From: Ottowia flava
GTDB lineage: Bacteria > Pseudomonadota > Gammaproteobacteria > Burkholderiales > Burkholderiaceae_C
NCBI RefSeq assembly: GCF_008017535.1
Contig: NZ_VRUA01000026.1
Location: forward strand, 1 to 39,146
Reading direction: 5' to 3'
Length of the DNA: 39,146 nucleotides
Shown here: piece by piece, positions 7,609 through 16,873 of the stretch
Numbering within the stretch: position 1 is the stretch's first letter
Layout: each line of letters opens with the position of its first letter
Notes under the pieces: model-generated
What the model saw: only the letters and a program-made list of their open reading frames with translations
What the model was told of the DNA's origin: nothing
The model's database searches: none
Program-made: the position numbers and the translations under genes

Positions 7609-9210
7609 ATGACAAGACAGGTCCCCGCTTACTTTCAGCCCACCCCGATCGCGCTTGGCATGGCCGGCTTCGCCATCGCCCTCTCGCTGGCCGCTTGCGG
7701 CGGTGGCAACGACGACGACACGCCGCAGCCGCCCGTCAACCAGGTCAAGGCCGCCTGCCTGGCGCTGCCGGGTCAGGCCTTGTCGGACGCCAAGGTCACG
7801 GCCACCAAGTGGTACGACGCCGATGCCGCACTGGGCACGCCGGGCTTGTGCCAGGTGCTGGCCACGCGCGCGCCGTACCTGGACATGGAAGTGGTGGTGC
7901 CCGACGGCTGGTCCGGCCGGCTGTGGCAACAGGGCGGCGGCGGGTTTGACGGCAGCATTCCCTCTGCCTTGACGCTGGACGCCGCTGGCCACCTGACTGC
8001 GCTGAACCTCGCGGTGCAGAAGTACGGCGCGGTCTACGCCGCGTCCAACGGCGGCAACCGCAGCATGGTCCCTGACCAGGCCGGCCCGCTGGTGTTCGTC
8101 AACGGTACGCCCGAAGGCGCGCAAAGCGCCAAGGACTTCGCCTACGCATCGCTGGACACCACGCAGCAAGTGGCGCGCGCCGTGGTGTCGAAGTTCTTCG
8201 CGCAGTCGCCCAAGTACAGCTACTTCAACGGCTGCTCCAACGGCGGCCGCAACGCCTACATCGCGGCCGAACGCTGGCCCGACCGTTACGACGGCATCGT
8301 GTCCGGTTGCGAAGGCATGGACATGGCTGGCCAGACCGCCGCGTGGATGGACATGGCGCGCCGCGTCGGCACGCCAGCGATGCCAAGCCAGGCGCAGTGG
8401 ACGGCCACCTACCAGGCCGCTCTGGCCGCCTGCGACGGGCTGGACGGCGTGCAGGACGGCATCATCAACAACGCCGCCGCCTGCCACTTCGACGTGGCCA
8501 GCCAGGCCTGCGGCGCCGCAGGCGCCAGCGCCGACCCATCGGTCTGCCTGAGCCCGGCGCAGCTGCAAACCGTGCAGGACCTGCTGGGCGACATGAAGGG
8601 CCCGTCGGGCGAAAAGGTTTACACCGGCTATGGCTGGGCCAACTGGTCTGCGCCCACCTACGGCCGCCTGGGCGGCGGCTTCATGGCGCTGGCCACGGGC
8701 GACAGCGCGTGGGTCACCTCGCCCGCCAAGCAGGCCAGCTACACCGTGGCGTCCGACTACGCCTTGACCGCCGCGAGCCTCAACGCCATCGGCGCCGACC
8801 ACCACAAGCCCGCCATCGCGGCCTACATCGCGTCGGGCAAGAAGCTGCTGCACTGGCACGACGGCGCCGACAACCTGCTGTCTTGGCGCGACCACGTCCA
8901 TAACGTTGAAGCCATGCACGCGCTGGCGCAGCAGGCCGGGCTGAAGAACCCGGCTGACAACAGCCGCATGTTCATCGTGCCGGGCACCTCGCATGCCGGC
9001 GGCAACCCGCTCACCGTGGTGGACTGGGCCGGCGCCATCACCGCCTGGGTCGAAAAAGGCCAGGCCCCCGCGCAGCTGACCGTCAACCTGCCCAAAGCCT
9101 CGCCCGCGCGCACCCTGCCCGTGTGCCCGTACACGGCCTACCCACAGTACAGCGGCAGCGGCGATGTGAATTTGGCGGCCAGCTACCGCTGCGTCGACAA
9201 CGCTCCTTGA
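7609..9210 (+). CDS. Tannase/feruloyl-esterase family lipoprotein hydrolase
   Basis: A 533-residue product with signal segment and lipobox (LSLAAC) followed by a Gly/Asp-rich spacer, so probably anchored in the outer membrane or periplasm. The body matches tannase/feruloyl-esterase hydrolases: the nucleophile motif GCSNGGR (Ser210), WHDGADNLLS with Asp418, and PGTSHAGG with His462. Such enzymes cleave esters of phenolic acids or related polyesters. In the family's CS-D-HC motif a Cys before Ser and a Cys after His form a disulfide; here Cys209 is present but His462 is followed by Ala, so the bond cannot form in the usual way. ATG 7609 is chosen for its lipoprotein signal; the upstream GTG 7522 would run through the palindrome. 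Confidence 0.85.
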   Translation: MTRQVPAYFQPTPIALGMAGFAIALSLAACGGGNDDDTPQPPVNQVKAACLALPGQALSDAKVTATKWYDADAALGTPGLCQVLATRAPYLDMEVVVPDGWSGRLWQQGGGGFDGSIPSALTLDAAGHLTALNLAVQKYGAVYAASNGGNRSMVPDQAGPLVFVNGTPEGAQSAKDFAYASLDTTQQVARAVVSKFFAQSPKYSYFNGCSNGGRNAYIAAERWPDRYDGIVSGCEGMDMAGQTAAWMDMARRVGTPAMPSQAQWTATYQAALAACDGLDGVQDGIINNAAACHFDVASQACGAAGASADPSVCLSPAQLQTVQDLLGDMKGPSGEKVYTGYGWANWSAPTYGRLGGGFMALATGDSAWVTSPAKQASYTVASDYALTAASLNAIGADHHKPAIAAYIASGKKLLHWHDGADNLLSWRDHVHNVEAMHALAQQAGLKNPADNSRMFIVPGTSHAGGNPLTVVDWAGAITAWVEKGQAPAQLTVNLPKASPARTLPVCPYTAYPQYSGSGDVNLAASYRCVDNAP

Positions 9211-9326
9211 GCCCCGCACCAACCCGCTTGTAGCCCGCGCGGCGCAGCGCTATAAAGCGCCGAACAGTCGCCGCGCCCGCCCCCGCTCGCGCAGTGGCAG
9301 CGCCCTTTCTTGCAGGAGCCCATCCC

Positions 9327-9857
9327 ATGCGCACCCTGACCGACCAACTGGCCCAGTACGCCGCCTACCACCGCGACCGGCGCAACATCGCCACGCACTT
9401 TGTCGGCATCCCGATGATCGTGCTGGCCGTGCAGGTGCTGCTGTCGCGCCCGCTGCTGGGCGACGTGGCGGGTGTGCCGGTCACGCCCGCGCTGCTGGTC
9501 ACGGCGCTGACCTGCGCCTACTACCTGTGGCTGGACCGGCCGCTGGGCGTGCTGATGGCGCTGCTGATGGCCGCCGGCCTGGCGCTGGCCTGGCCGCTGG
9601 CGGCGCAGACCGCGGCGCTGTGGCTGTGGAGCGGCATCGGCCTGTTCGTGCTCGGTTGGGTGATCCAGTTCGTCGGCCACATCTGGGAGGGGCGCAAGCC
9701 GGCGTTTGTGGACGACCTGGTCGGCCTGGTCATCGGCCCGTTGTTCGTGGTGGCCGAGATCGTCTTTGCCCTGGGCGGGCGGCGCGCGCTGCACGCGGCG
9801 ATCGAGCAGCGCGCCGGCCCGTTGCGCAGCGGGCGCCAGGCGCTGGGCACGCACTGA
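9327..9857 (+). CDS. Mpo1-like / DUF962 integral membrane protein
   Basis: A 176-residue membrane protein with about four hydrophobic segments. The N-terminal YHRDRRNIATHFVGIP and the later QFVGHIWEGRKPAF are the conserved His-containing motifs of the DUF962/YGL010w family. The yeast member Mpo1 is an Fe(II)-dependent dioxygenase acting in alpha-oxidation of 2-hydroxy fatty acids; bacterial members are mostly unstudied, so that role is only a suggestion here. AGGAG at 9314-9318 lies 8 bases before ATG 9327 and decides the start. Confidence 0.85.
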   Translation: MRTLTDQLAQYAAYHRDRRNIATHFVGIPMIVLAVQVLLSRPLLGDVAGVPVTPALLVTALTCAYYLWLDRPLGVLMALLMAAGLALAWPLAAQTAALWLWSGIGLFVLGWVIQFVGHIWEGRKPAFVDDLVGLVIGPLFVVAEIVFALGGRRALHAAIEQRAGPLRSGRQALGTH

Positions 9858-9882
9858 TGGCGGTGCCCAGGGGCGGGCCGGA

Positions 9883-9955
9883 TAACTATCTTTTGAATAG
9901 CTGCCTGCGCAGGTGGTTGTAGGGCTGTTGCCCGATTTCTTCCTGAATTTCTGAT
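9883..9955 (+). repeat. Dispersed intergenic repeat, copy 4 (full length)
   Basis: ACTATCTTTTGAATAGCT, then CTGCCTGCGCAGGTGG, TTGTAGGGCT and an AT-rich end near GAATTTC. Its core is identical over 28 bases (9899-9926) to the copy inside dnaX. It fills most of the gap between the Mpo1-like gene and the aldehyde dehydrogenase. Confidence 0.85.
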
Positions 9956-10015
9956 ACTCGCTGGCGCATACCCGTTGGACGGTGCCCGCCGCCCGATCTG
10001 CGCAACAATGCGCGG

Positions 10016-11449
10016 ATGCAACTGAACTTCATCGCCAACGAATCCGTCGCGTCCGCCAGCGGGCGCACCCTGCCGGTGATCGACCCGTCGGACGGCCAGG
10101 TCTTTGACGAGATCCAGCGCAGCGACGAACGCGACATCGACGCCGCCGTGCGCGCCGCGCGCAGCGCCTTTGACGGGCCGTGGGGCCAGCTGTCGGCGGC
10201 CGAGCGCGGGCGCCTGCTGCTGGCGCTGGCCGCCAAGGTCGAACAGCACGTGGACGAGCTCGCGGCGCTGGAGCAGCGCGACTGCGGCAAACCCACCAAA
10301 CAGGCGCGCGCCGACGCGACCGCGCTGGTGCGCTACTTCGAGTTCTACGCCGGCGCCTGCGACAAGTTCCATGGCGAAACCCTGCCCTACCAGAACGGCT
10401 ACAGCGTGCTGACCTGGCGCGAGCCACATGGCGTCACCGGCCACGTCATCCCCTGGAACTACCCGATGCAGATCTTCGGGCGCAGCGTGGGCGGCGCGCT
10501 GGCGGCGGGCAACTGCTGCGTCGTCAAACCGGCCGAAGACGCCTGCCTGAGCCTGATCCGCGTGGCGCAGCTGGCGGCCGAGGTCGGCTTTCCGCCCGGC
10601 GCCATCAACATCGTCACCGGCTACGGCCACGAAGTGGGCGACGCGCTGGCGCGCCACCCGGGCATCGACCACATCAGCTTCACCGGCAGCCCCAAGGTTG
10701 GCACGCTGATCCAGCAGGTCGCGGCTGAACGGCATTGCCCGGTCACGCTCGAACTGGGCGGCAAAAGCCCGCAGATCGTGTTTGCCGACGCCGACCTGGA
10801 CGCCGCCATCCCCGTCATCGTCAACGCCATCGTGCAGAACGGCGGCCAGACCTGCTCGGCCGGCTCGCGCGTGCTGATCGAGCGGAGCATCTACGACCAG
10901 TTGCTCGGCCGTCTGGGACAGGCCTTCGAAGCGCTGCGCGTGGGCCCCGCGGCGATGGACCTGGACATCGGCCCGCTGATTCGCCAGAGCCAGCAGCAGC
11001 GCGTGTGGGATTTCCTGTCGGACGCGCAGTCGTCGCACATCCCGGTGGTCGCACAGGGCCAGATCGTCGACGAAGCGCCCGAGACCGGGTTCTACCAGGC
11101 GCCGGTGCTGCTGGCCGACGTGCCGGTGCGCCACCGCGTGGCGCAGGAAGAGGTGTTCGGCCCGGTGCTGGCGGCGATGCCCTTCGACGACGAAGACCAC
11201 GCGGTGGCCCTGGCCAACGCCACGCCGTTCGGCCTGGTCGCCGGCGTGTGGACGCAGGACGGCGCGCGCCAGTTCCGCATGGCCAAACGCGTGAAGGCCG
11301 GCCAGGTCTTCATCAACAACTACGGCGCCGGCGGTGGCGTGGAGTTGCCCTTTGGCGGCTACAAGTCCAGCGGCTACGGGCGCGAAAAAGGCTTTGAGGC
11401 GCTGTACGGCTTCACCGTGCTGAAGACGGTGGCGTTCAAGCACGGCTGA
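10016..11449 (+). CDS. NAD(P)+-dependent aldehyde dehydrogenase
   Basis: A 477-residue ALDH-superfamily enzyme that oxidises an aldehyde to its acid in the cytoplasm. Visible marks are the cofactor-binding PWNYPMQIF and KPAEDA segments, FTGSPKVG, the general base in LELGGKSP (Glu246), the catalytic nucleophile in GGQTCSAGSR (Cys280), and EEVFGPVL plus PFGGYKSSGYGRE near the end. The overall sequence is closest to the broad betaine/aminobutyraldehyde/semialdehyde group; the substrate cannot be fixed. It stands alone, after repeat copy 4 and convergent with the thioesterase gene. There is no clear ribosome-binding site before ATG 10016. Confidence 0.92.
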   Translation: MQLNFIANESVASASGRTLPVIDPSDGQVFDEIQRSDERDIDAAVRAARSAFDGPWGQLSAAERGRLLLALAAKVEQHVDELAALEQRDCGKPTKQARADATALVRYFEFYAGACDKFHGETLPYQNGYSVLTWREPHGVTGHVIPWNYPMQIFGRSVGGALAAGNCCVVKPAEDACLSLIRVAQLAAEVGFPPGAINIVTGYGHEVGDALARHPGIDHISFTGSPKVGTLIQQVAAERHCPVTLELGGKSPQIVFADADLDAAIPVIVNAIVQNGGQTCSAGSRVLIERSIYDQLLGRLGQAFEALRVGPAAMDLDIGPLIRQSQQQRVWDFLSDAQSSHIPVVAQGQIVDEAPETGFYQAPVLLADVPVRHRVAQEEVFGPVLAAMPFDDEDHAVALANATPFGLVAGVWTQDGARQFRMAKRVKAGQVFINNYGAGGGVELPFGGYKSSGYGREKGFEALYGFTVLKTVAFKHG

Positions 11450-11454
11450 AACGC

Positions 11455-11522
11455 TCCGTTATTGGTAGCTGGCCGCGCAGATCCACGTAGCGCTGCAGCC
11501 CGATTTGCCTTGAAAATTTGGC
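11455..11522 (+). repeat. Dispersed intergenic repeat, copy 5
   Basis: GGTAGCTGGCCGCGCAGATC, then GTAGCGCTGCAGCCCGATTT and TTGAAAATT. It occupies the whole space between the convergent ALDH and thioesterase genes. Confidence 0.7.
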
Positions 11523-11523
11523 A

Positions 11524-12045
11524 TCAATCGCTGCCTGGGAACGCGGTTCGCGCCTCATCAAATCGCGCGACCAGTTCGCGCCGCAAGCTGCGCCGCAACT
11601 CGGCCGCGTGGTGGCGTCGGCGTTGGATCGGGGTTTGTGGCAACCAGGGCGGCACTTCGGCGGGCTTGCCGTCGTCGCCCACGGCCACCATGGTGAAGAA
11701 GCAGCTGTTGGCGTGGCGCACGACGCGCTTGCGGATGTTTTCGGTCACGACCTTGACGCCGATTTCCATCGAGGTGCGGCCGGTGTAGTTGATGCTGGCC
11801 AGAAAGGTGACCAGCTCGCCCACGTGGATCGGCTGCAGGAAGGTGACCTGGTCGACCGACAGCGTGACCACGTAGCGCCCGGCGTAGCGGCTGGCGCAGG
11901 CGTAGGCGACCTGGTCGAGCAGTTTGAGGATGGAGCCGCCGTGCACGTTGCCGGAAAAATTGGCCATGTCGGGCGTCATCAGCACCGTCATGCTGAGCTG
12001 GTGCTGGGCGTCTTCGCTGGCTGGGTCGGGGCTCATGGGGTGCAT
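11524..12045 (-). CDS. Acyl-CoA thioesterase, hotdog fold (YciA/BACH type)
   Basis: A 173-residue single-hotdog protein that hydrolyses acyl-CoA to free acid and CoA. NFSGNVHGGSILKLLDQ contains the typical N-x-x-G-x-V-x-GG-x-x-L-x-x-x-D pattern with Asp44 as the probable catalytic acid and His35 replacing the usual residue of related enzymes. YVVTLSVDQVTFLQPIHVGE is the second conserved strand block. The C-terminal tail of about 35 residues is Arg-rich and not part of the fold. ATG 12036 (MSPDP) is an alternative start. The gene starts just downstream of the DUF937 terminator on the same strand, so it has its own promoter or depends on read-through. Confidence 0.88.
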   Translation of the reverse strand: MHPMSPDPASEDAQHQLSMTVLMTPDMANFSGNVHGGSILKLLDQVAYACASRYAGRYVVTLSVDQVTFLQPIHVGELVTFLASINYTGRTSMEIGVKVVTENIRKRVVRHANSCFFTMVAVGDDGKPAEVPPWLPQTPIQRRRHHAAELRRSLRRELVARFDEARTAFPGSD

Positions 12046-12051
12046 CCCATC

Positions 12052-12075
12052 AAAAAAAAGCCCGGCGAACCGGGC
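12052..12075 (-). terminator. Terminator of the DUF937 gene
   Basis: On the minus strand GCCCGG-TTCG-CCGGGC is followed by eight T; it lies 18 bases after the DUF937 stop codon. Confidence 0.9.
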
Positions 12076-12093
12076 GGGTGTGGCAGCACGCGA

Positions 12094-12780
12094 TCAGCGG
12101 CGCCCGCCCAGCAGGCCGCCACCCATCTTCAGCAGATCGGCCAGGTCGACGTCACCGTCGCCGTCCTGGTCGAGCACGGCGTTCATCAGACCGCCGCCCA
12201 GGCCACCGCGTTGCTGCATCTGCGCGCGCTCCTGGCCCAGCATGCTGCCCAGGCCGCCCGCGTCCACGCCGCGCGCCATGACCTGCTTGGCCAGAAAGGC
12301 CATGACGATGGGCGCCAGGATCTTCAGCAGATTGCCGGCCTGGCCGCTGTTCATGCCCGTGACCTGGCCCAGGCCGCTTTCGGCGCGCGATTGCTGGCCA
12401 CCGAAGATGTGGCCGAGGATGCCACCGGCGTCCATCTGACGGCTGGCCGGCGCGCCACCGCCCAGCACGCTGCCCAGCAGACCGCCCAGGCCACCCATCG
12501 CACCGGCGCTGCCACCGCCGCCGCCGAGCAGGCCGCCCAGCAGACCACCCAGGTCCATGGCGCCACCGCCGCCACCGTGGTCGCGCTGCAGCGCGCCGAG
12601 CAGGTCGGCCGCGCCGCCCGGTTGCTGGGCGTTGCGGCCCAGCGCGCCCATCAGCATCGGCAATGCCGCTTCAATGGCGCTGGCAGCGGTGTTGGGGTCG
12701 GTGCCCAGCTGCTGGGCAATCTGGCCGGTGGGCGCGCCCTGCAGTTGGCGCATCAAATCGTCGACGAGGGAAGCGTTCAT
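12094..12780 (-). CDS. DUF937 protein with a C-terminal EF-hand-like calcium motif
   Basis: A 228-residue protein. Residues 1 to about 60 (LVDDLMRQLQ...AIEAALPMLMGAL) and the helix around NLLKILAPIVMAFLAKQV match DUF937 (YidB-related), whose function is not established. The middle is extremely rich in Gly with repeated GGLLGG and GGLGGLLG units. Residues 203-217, LDQDGDGDVDLADLL, form a perfect DxDxDGxxDxxD calcium-binding loop like those of dockerin or EF-hand proteins. No signal peptide is visible. ATG 12780 is the first start inside the family alignment; a longer open frame upstream reads antisense to the SDR gene and is not credible. Confidence 0.8.
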   Translation of the reverse strand: MNASLVDDLMRQLQGAPTGQIAQQLGTDPNTAASAIEAALPMLMGALGRNAQQPGGAADLLGALQRDHGGGGGAMDLGGLLGGLLGGGGGSAGAMGGLGGLLGSVLGGGAPASRQMDAGGILGHIFGGQQSRAESGLGQVTGMNSGQAGNLLKILAPIVMAFLAKQVMARGVDAGGLGSMLGQERAQMQQRGGLGGGLMNAVLDQDGDGDVDLADLLKMGGGLLGGRR

Positions 12781-12934
12781 GGTGTGTGCGGGCCTTTGCC
12801 AAAACAGTGGGAAGAAATCAAGGCGGCCATGGTAGTCCGTTTGCCGTCTGAGCGACATGGGGGCTACCCATCTGCTGGCTACACTGCGGGCTAGTTCACA
12901 CCCCTGTCCGATTTTTGCCATGGAGAGCCCCCGC

Positions 12935-13699
<765 letters not shown>

Positions 13700-13722
13700 C
13701 GCACGCGGCGCCTGGGTTTTTG

Positions 13723-13797
13723 AGAGAAATTGGGCCCTGACCCTGGACAGTATTGCGCTGCCAGCTATTCAATTCATAGCTATCGTACTACCGGTGC
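13723..13797 (-). repeat. Dispersed intergenic repeat, copy 6
   Basis: Read on the minus strand: GATAGCTATGAATTGAATAG, CTGGCAGCGCAATACTGTCC, then an AT-rich end. It fills the gap between the convergent SDR and TlpA-like genes. Confidence 0.7.
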
Positions 13798-13798
13798 A

Positions 13799-14347
13799 TC
13801 ACACCCAGCGTGCCAGTTCCGCCACGTCTTCGGCAAACAACTGCCCTTTTTCCGCCTGCACCACGCGCCCGTCCTTGCCGCGCACCACGGTGACGGGCAG
13901 GCCATCGGGCTTTGGGTAAACCTTTGTCAGTTCAGGGCTGAGCCACACCGCGGGAAAGGTGTAGCCCTTGCGCGCCAGGTAGGCGGCGGCGTCTTCGGGC
14001 TTCTTGTCGATCGACAGCGCCAGCATCTGCAGCCCGCGCCCGCTTTGTGCTGCCCAGAGCTTTTGCATCTCGGGGCTTTGCTGCGCGCAGAACGGACACC
14101 AGCTGGCCCACCAATACAGGATGACGGGCTTGCCTTGCGCCTGCGCCGGGTCAAAGCGGCCACCGCCGATCAGCGGAGCGGGGGCCAGCGGCAGCGCCGT
14201 GCCGACCGCGGGCAGCGGCTGCGGCGCAGCTTTCTGCGCGGCGGCCCAGGCGGGCGCCAAGCCGATCGGCAACGCGGTCAAGAGCGTGCGCCGGGTGAGG
14301 GGCATTGGGGTGCCCATTTCGGGCCGGGTGCGGTCGTTGTCGGGCAT
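13799..14347 (-). CDS. TlpA-family thiol:disulfide protein, exported
   Basis: A 182-residue thioredoxin-fold protein with active site WCPFC (Cys84 and Cys87) after the strand ILYWWAS, and a cis-Pro loop in GLPVTVV. It is a TlpA/ResA-like periplasmic reductant or oxidoreductase. The N-terminus LTRRTLLTALPIGLAPAWAAA has twin Arg and an AxA site, so Tat or Sec export is likely. Start codons at 14347, 14317 and 14305 are all possible; the last gives the most compact signal peptide, and no ribosome-binding site separates them. The partner protein is unknown. Confidence 0.85.
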   Translation of the reverse strand: MPDNDRTRPEMGTPMPLTRRTLLTALPIGLAPAWAAAQKAAPQPLPAVGTALPLAPAPLIGGGRFDPAQAQGKPVILYWWASWCPFCAQQSPEMQKLWAAQSGRGLQMLALSIDKKPEDAAAYLARKGYTFPAVWLSPELTKVYPKPDGLPVTVVRGKDGRVVQAEKGQLFAEDVAELARWV

Positions 14348-14424
14348 GCCGCCATCGTAGCGGCGTGCGACGGGGTGCGCTGACGGTCGCTTGAGGCGCC
14401 CAAGCCTTGCACGCGGTCACGATG

Positions 14425-14491
14425 CGATTTTCAAGCATTTTCGGGCGCCAGCCCTGATACAGACTGCGCAGCCAGCTATCGTTTTAAAAGC
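14425..14491 (-). repeat. Dispersed intergenic repeat, copy 7
   Basis: On the minus strand: TTTTAAAACGATAGCTGGCT, GCGCAGTCTGTATCAGGGCT, then GCTTGAAAATC. It lies between the divergent TlpA-like gene and moaA. Confidence 0.75.
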
Positions 14492-14557
14492 AATCCGAAG
14501 TCGCACCGCGCCGCGCGGTCACCTATGCACCCGCCTGCACAGGTGCGCCGTGCGGGG

Positions 14558-14563
14558 GATAAT
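14558..14563 (+). promoter_or_regulatory. -10 box of moaA, leaderless-type spacing
   Basis: GATAAT ends 6 bases before ATG 14570, so transcription would start at or next to the start codon. No good -35 is seen. The preceding GGGGG could be read as a weak ribosome-binding site instead. Confidence 0.35.
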
Positions 14564-14569
14564 TACTCC

Positions 14570-15706
14570 ATGGGCGAACGCGTCATTCCCTTGGTCGATC
14601 TCCGCACGGCAACGCTGGCGGTGCCATCGGCTGCGACAACCGCACCCACCGGCACGCTGCTGGACGCGCGCGGTCGGCCATTGCGCGACCTGCGCATCAG
14701 CGTGACGGACCGCTGCAACTTCCGCTGCAGCTACTGCATGCCGAAAGAGGTGTTCGAAAAGACTTACACCTACCTGCCACACAGCGCGCTGCTGTCGTTC
14801 GAGGAAATCACGCGCTTGGCCGAACGCTTTGTGGCGCACGGCGTGCACAAGCTGCGGCTGACGGGCGGCGAGCCGCTGCTGCGCAAGGGCATCGAAACGC
14901 TGGTCGCCCAACTGGCCGCGCTGCGCACGCCGCAGGGCGAGCCGCTGGACATCACGCTGACCACCAACGGCAGCCTGCTGGCGCGCAAGGCCGAGGCACT
15001 GAAGGCCGCCGGCCTGCGCCGCGTGACCGTCAGCCTGGACGGGCTGGACGACGCCGTGTTCCGCGAGATGAACGACGTGGACTTCCCCGTCGCCAGCGTG
15101 CTGGCCGGCATCGAAGCGGCGCGCGCCGCGGGGCTGGGGCCGATCAAGGTCAACATGGTGGTCAAGCGCGGCACCAACGAGGCGCAGATCCTGCCCATGG
15201 CGCGGCATTTCCGTGGCAGCGGCATCGTGCTGCGCTTCATCGAATTCATGGACGTGGGCGCCACCAACGGCTGGCGCATGGACGAAGTGCTGCCATCAGA
15301 CGAGGTGCTGGCGCTGCTGCAAAGCGAATTCGCCCTGGTGCCGCTGCAAGCCAGCCAGACCGGCGAGACGGCGCAGCGCTGGGGCTACGCCGGCGCCGAT
15401 GGGCGGCACGACCCGGCGCTGGGCGAAGTGGGCTTCATCAGCAGCGTGACGCACGCCTTTTGCGGCGACTGCAACCGCGCGCGTTTGTCGATGGACGGCA
15501 AGCTGTTCCTGTGCCTGTTCGCCAGCCAGGGCTACGATTTGCGCGCGCTGCTGCGTGGCGGCGCCGACGATGCGGCGCTGGACGGCGCGCTGGCCGCCAT
15601 CTGGCAAGGCCGCAGCGACCGCTACAGCGAGCTGCGCGCCAGCCTGCCGCCCGACACTGGCGCAGGCGGCCCCAAGCGGGTCGAAATGAGCTATATCGGC
15701 GGCTGA
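14570..15706 (+). CDS. moaA: GTP 3',8-cyclase, molybdenum cofactor biosynthesis
   Basis: This radical-SAM enzyme makes 3',8-cyclo-GTP from GTP, the first step of molybdopterin synthesis. The N-terminal 4Fe-4S site is CNFRCSYC (Cys49, Cys53, Cys56); [13 protein letters not shown] is the SAM-binding GGEP motif; the second, substrate-binding cluster is Cys298, Cys301 and Cys315 ([10 protein letters not shown]...LFLC). The protein ends in GG, which is needed for activity in MoaA. At 378 residues it is longer than the E. coli enzyme, mainly through an N-terminal extension of about 35 residues. ATG 14570 is favoured over ATG 14525 because a -10-like box lies just before it. mobA and moeA follow within 4 kb on the same strand. 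Confidence 0.96.
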   Translation: MGERVIPLVDLRTATLAVPSAATTAPTGTLLDARGRPLRDLRISVTDRCNFRCSYCMPKEVFEKTYTYLPHSALLSFEEITRLAERFVAHGVHKLRLTGGEPLLRKGIETLVAQLAALRTPQGEPLDITLTTNGSLLARKAEALKAAGLRRVTVSLDGLDDAVFREMNDVDFPVASVLAGIEAARAAGLGPIKVNMVVKRGTNEAQILPMARHFRGSGIVLRFIEFMDVGATNGWRMDEVLPSDEVLALLQSEFALVPLQASQTGETAQRWGYAGADGRHDPALGEVGFISSVTHAFCGDCNRARLSMDGKLFLCLFASQGYDLRALLRGGADDAALDGALAAIWQGRSDRYSELRASLPPDTGAGGPKRVEMSYIGG

Positions 15707-15824
15707 GGGCGTCCGCGGCGAGCGCCCTCGAAAGAAGCGACTTTATCGGACAGCCAATGTCATGTGAGTGCGTTAGGGTGAGCGGTCTGCTGCCTTGGCG
15801 CAGCGCTCTGATGAAGATCGTTTT

Positions 15825-16742
15825 ATGAAGCTGTTCCGCCCCGCCGTTCCGCCGACCTCTTTCGATGGATCGGCAATGCCCTCTGCCCTGGGCCTGATTG
15901 CACGTGTTGGCCCCGCAGTGGCCGCGGTAGCCATGCTGGCCGCCTGTGCGCAGCCCGCCACGCAATCGACGAACCCACCGCCCATGAATCAACCGCCATC
16001 GTCCTCGATCGCACCGGCCGCACAGGCCGCCGATTTGGCACGCCAGCTGACCGCCTACGAATGGGAGCTGACCGGGGTGCGCGATGCCCGAGGCCAGAAC
16101 GACGCCCACTGGCGGGTCACCGACCGCCCGCCGCTGCGCCTGTCCTTCAAGGAAGGTCGCGTGGCCGCGCAAAACCTGTGCAATGTGGTGGGTGCCGGTT
16201 ACGAAGTCAACGGCACGCAGTTGCGCATCAGCCGTGGCATGGCCACGATGCGTGCATGCCCTGAGCCGGGCCTGATGGCGCTTGAGCAGCGCGTGTCGCA
16301 GCAGTTGCCGACCGCCGAGTCGGCAGAGATCAGGCCGGGCGCAGGGGGGGTTGATGCCCCACGACTCACGCTGCGCTTTGCCGATGGCAGCCAGTGGGAA
16401 TTGGCCGGCGCGGCAACGCCAGAGACCCGTTACGGCTCGGCCGGCGAGCGCATGTTCCTGGAAGTCGCACCCAGAAAGGTGGCCTGCAATCACCCGCTGA
16501 TGCGCAACGCCAAGTGTCTGCGCGTGCGCGACGTGCACTACAACACGCAAGGCGTCAAAACCTCGACCGGCCCCTGGCGCATCTTTCAGGGCAGCATCGA
16601 AGGCTACGAGCACCGCCCCGGCGTGCGCAACATCCTGCGCGTCAACCGCTATTCACGCGCGGTGAACGGGCAAATCCCCGCCGATGCACCAAGCCACGCC
16701 TATGTGCTGGACATGGTGGTGGAAACGCGCACCGCGCGCTAA
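15825..16742 (+). CDS. META and DUF4377 domain lipoprotein
   Basis: A 305-residue product with lipobox LAAC (Cys41 from this start). Residues from about 70 to 190 (LTAYEWELTGVRDARGQ...LCNVVGAGYEVNGTQLRIS...MACPE-type segment RACPEPGLMALEQ) match the META domain of HslJ-like proteins. The rest, starting ERMFLEVAPRKVACNHP and including NAKCLRVRDV and IEGYEHRPGVRNILRVNRY, matches DUF4377. Both domains occur in envelope lipoproteins linked to stress or drug tolerance, but the molecular role is unknown. ATG 15876 would give a more usual signal peptide of 24 residues. The gene separates moaA from mobA. Confidence 0.85.
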   Translation: MKLFRPAVPPTSFDGSAMPSALGLIARVGPAVAAVAMLAACAQPATQSTNPPPMNQPPSSSIAPAAQAADLARQLTAYEWELTGVRDARGQNDAHWRVTDRPPLRLSFKEGRVAAQNLCNVVGAGYEVNGTQLRISRGMATMRACPEPGLMALEQRVSQQLPTAESAEIRPGAGGVDAPRLTLRFADGSQWELAGAATPETRYGSAGERMFLEVAPRKVACNHPLMRNAKCLRVRDVHYNTQGVKTSTGPWRIFQGSIEGYEHRPGVRNILRVNRYSRAVNGQIPADAPSHAYVLDMVVETRTAR

Positions 16743-16861
16743 GTGAATTTGCTCTGACAGCACGCCCGCGCATGTCCTCGCGCTGACGGTCCTTCGCGAG
16801 ATTGGAACCAGCGCCCTCGCGCGAGGAGCCATGCTTGTCCGAAGGCGAGTGGCTCAGCGGG

Positions 16862-16867
16862 TATAAC
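16862..16867 (+). promoter_or_regulatory. -10 box of mobA, leaderless-type spacing
   Basis: TATAAC ends 6 bases before ATG 16874; no Shine-Dalgarno sequence lies between. Confidence 0.35.
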
Positions 16868-16873
16868 CAGTGC

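Noticed and set aside
7534-9222. A 562-codon minus-strand frame opposite the tannase-family gene
   Set aside because: It mirrors the real gene almost base for base and shows the composition of an antisense shadow.
9521-11443. A 640-codon open frame on the minus strand opposite the Mpo1-like and aldehyde dehydrogenase genes
   Set aside because: Its sequence is low in complexity, rich in Arg, Ala, Gly and His, and matches nothing, while the opposite strand carries clear catalytic motifs. Long antisense frames are expected in GC-rich codons.
14348-14569. Molybdenum-cofactor riboswitch before moaA
   Set aside because: The gap is largely occupied by repeat copy 7, and a -10-like box lies right at the start codon, leaving no room for the known motif.
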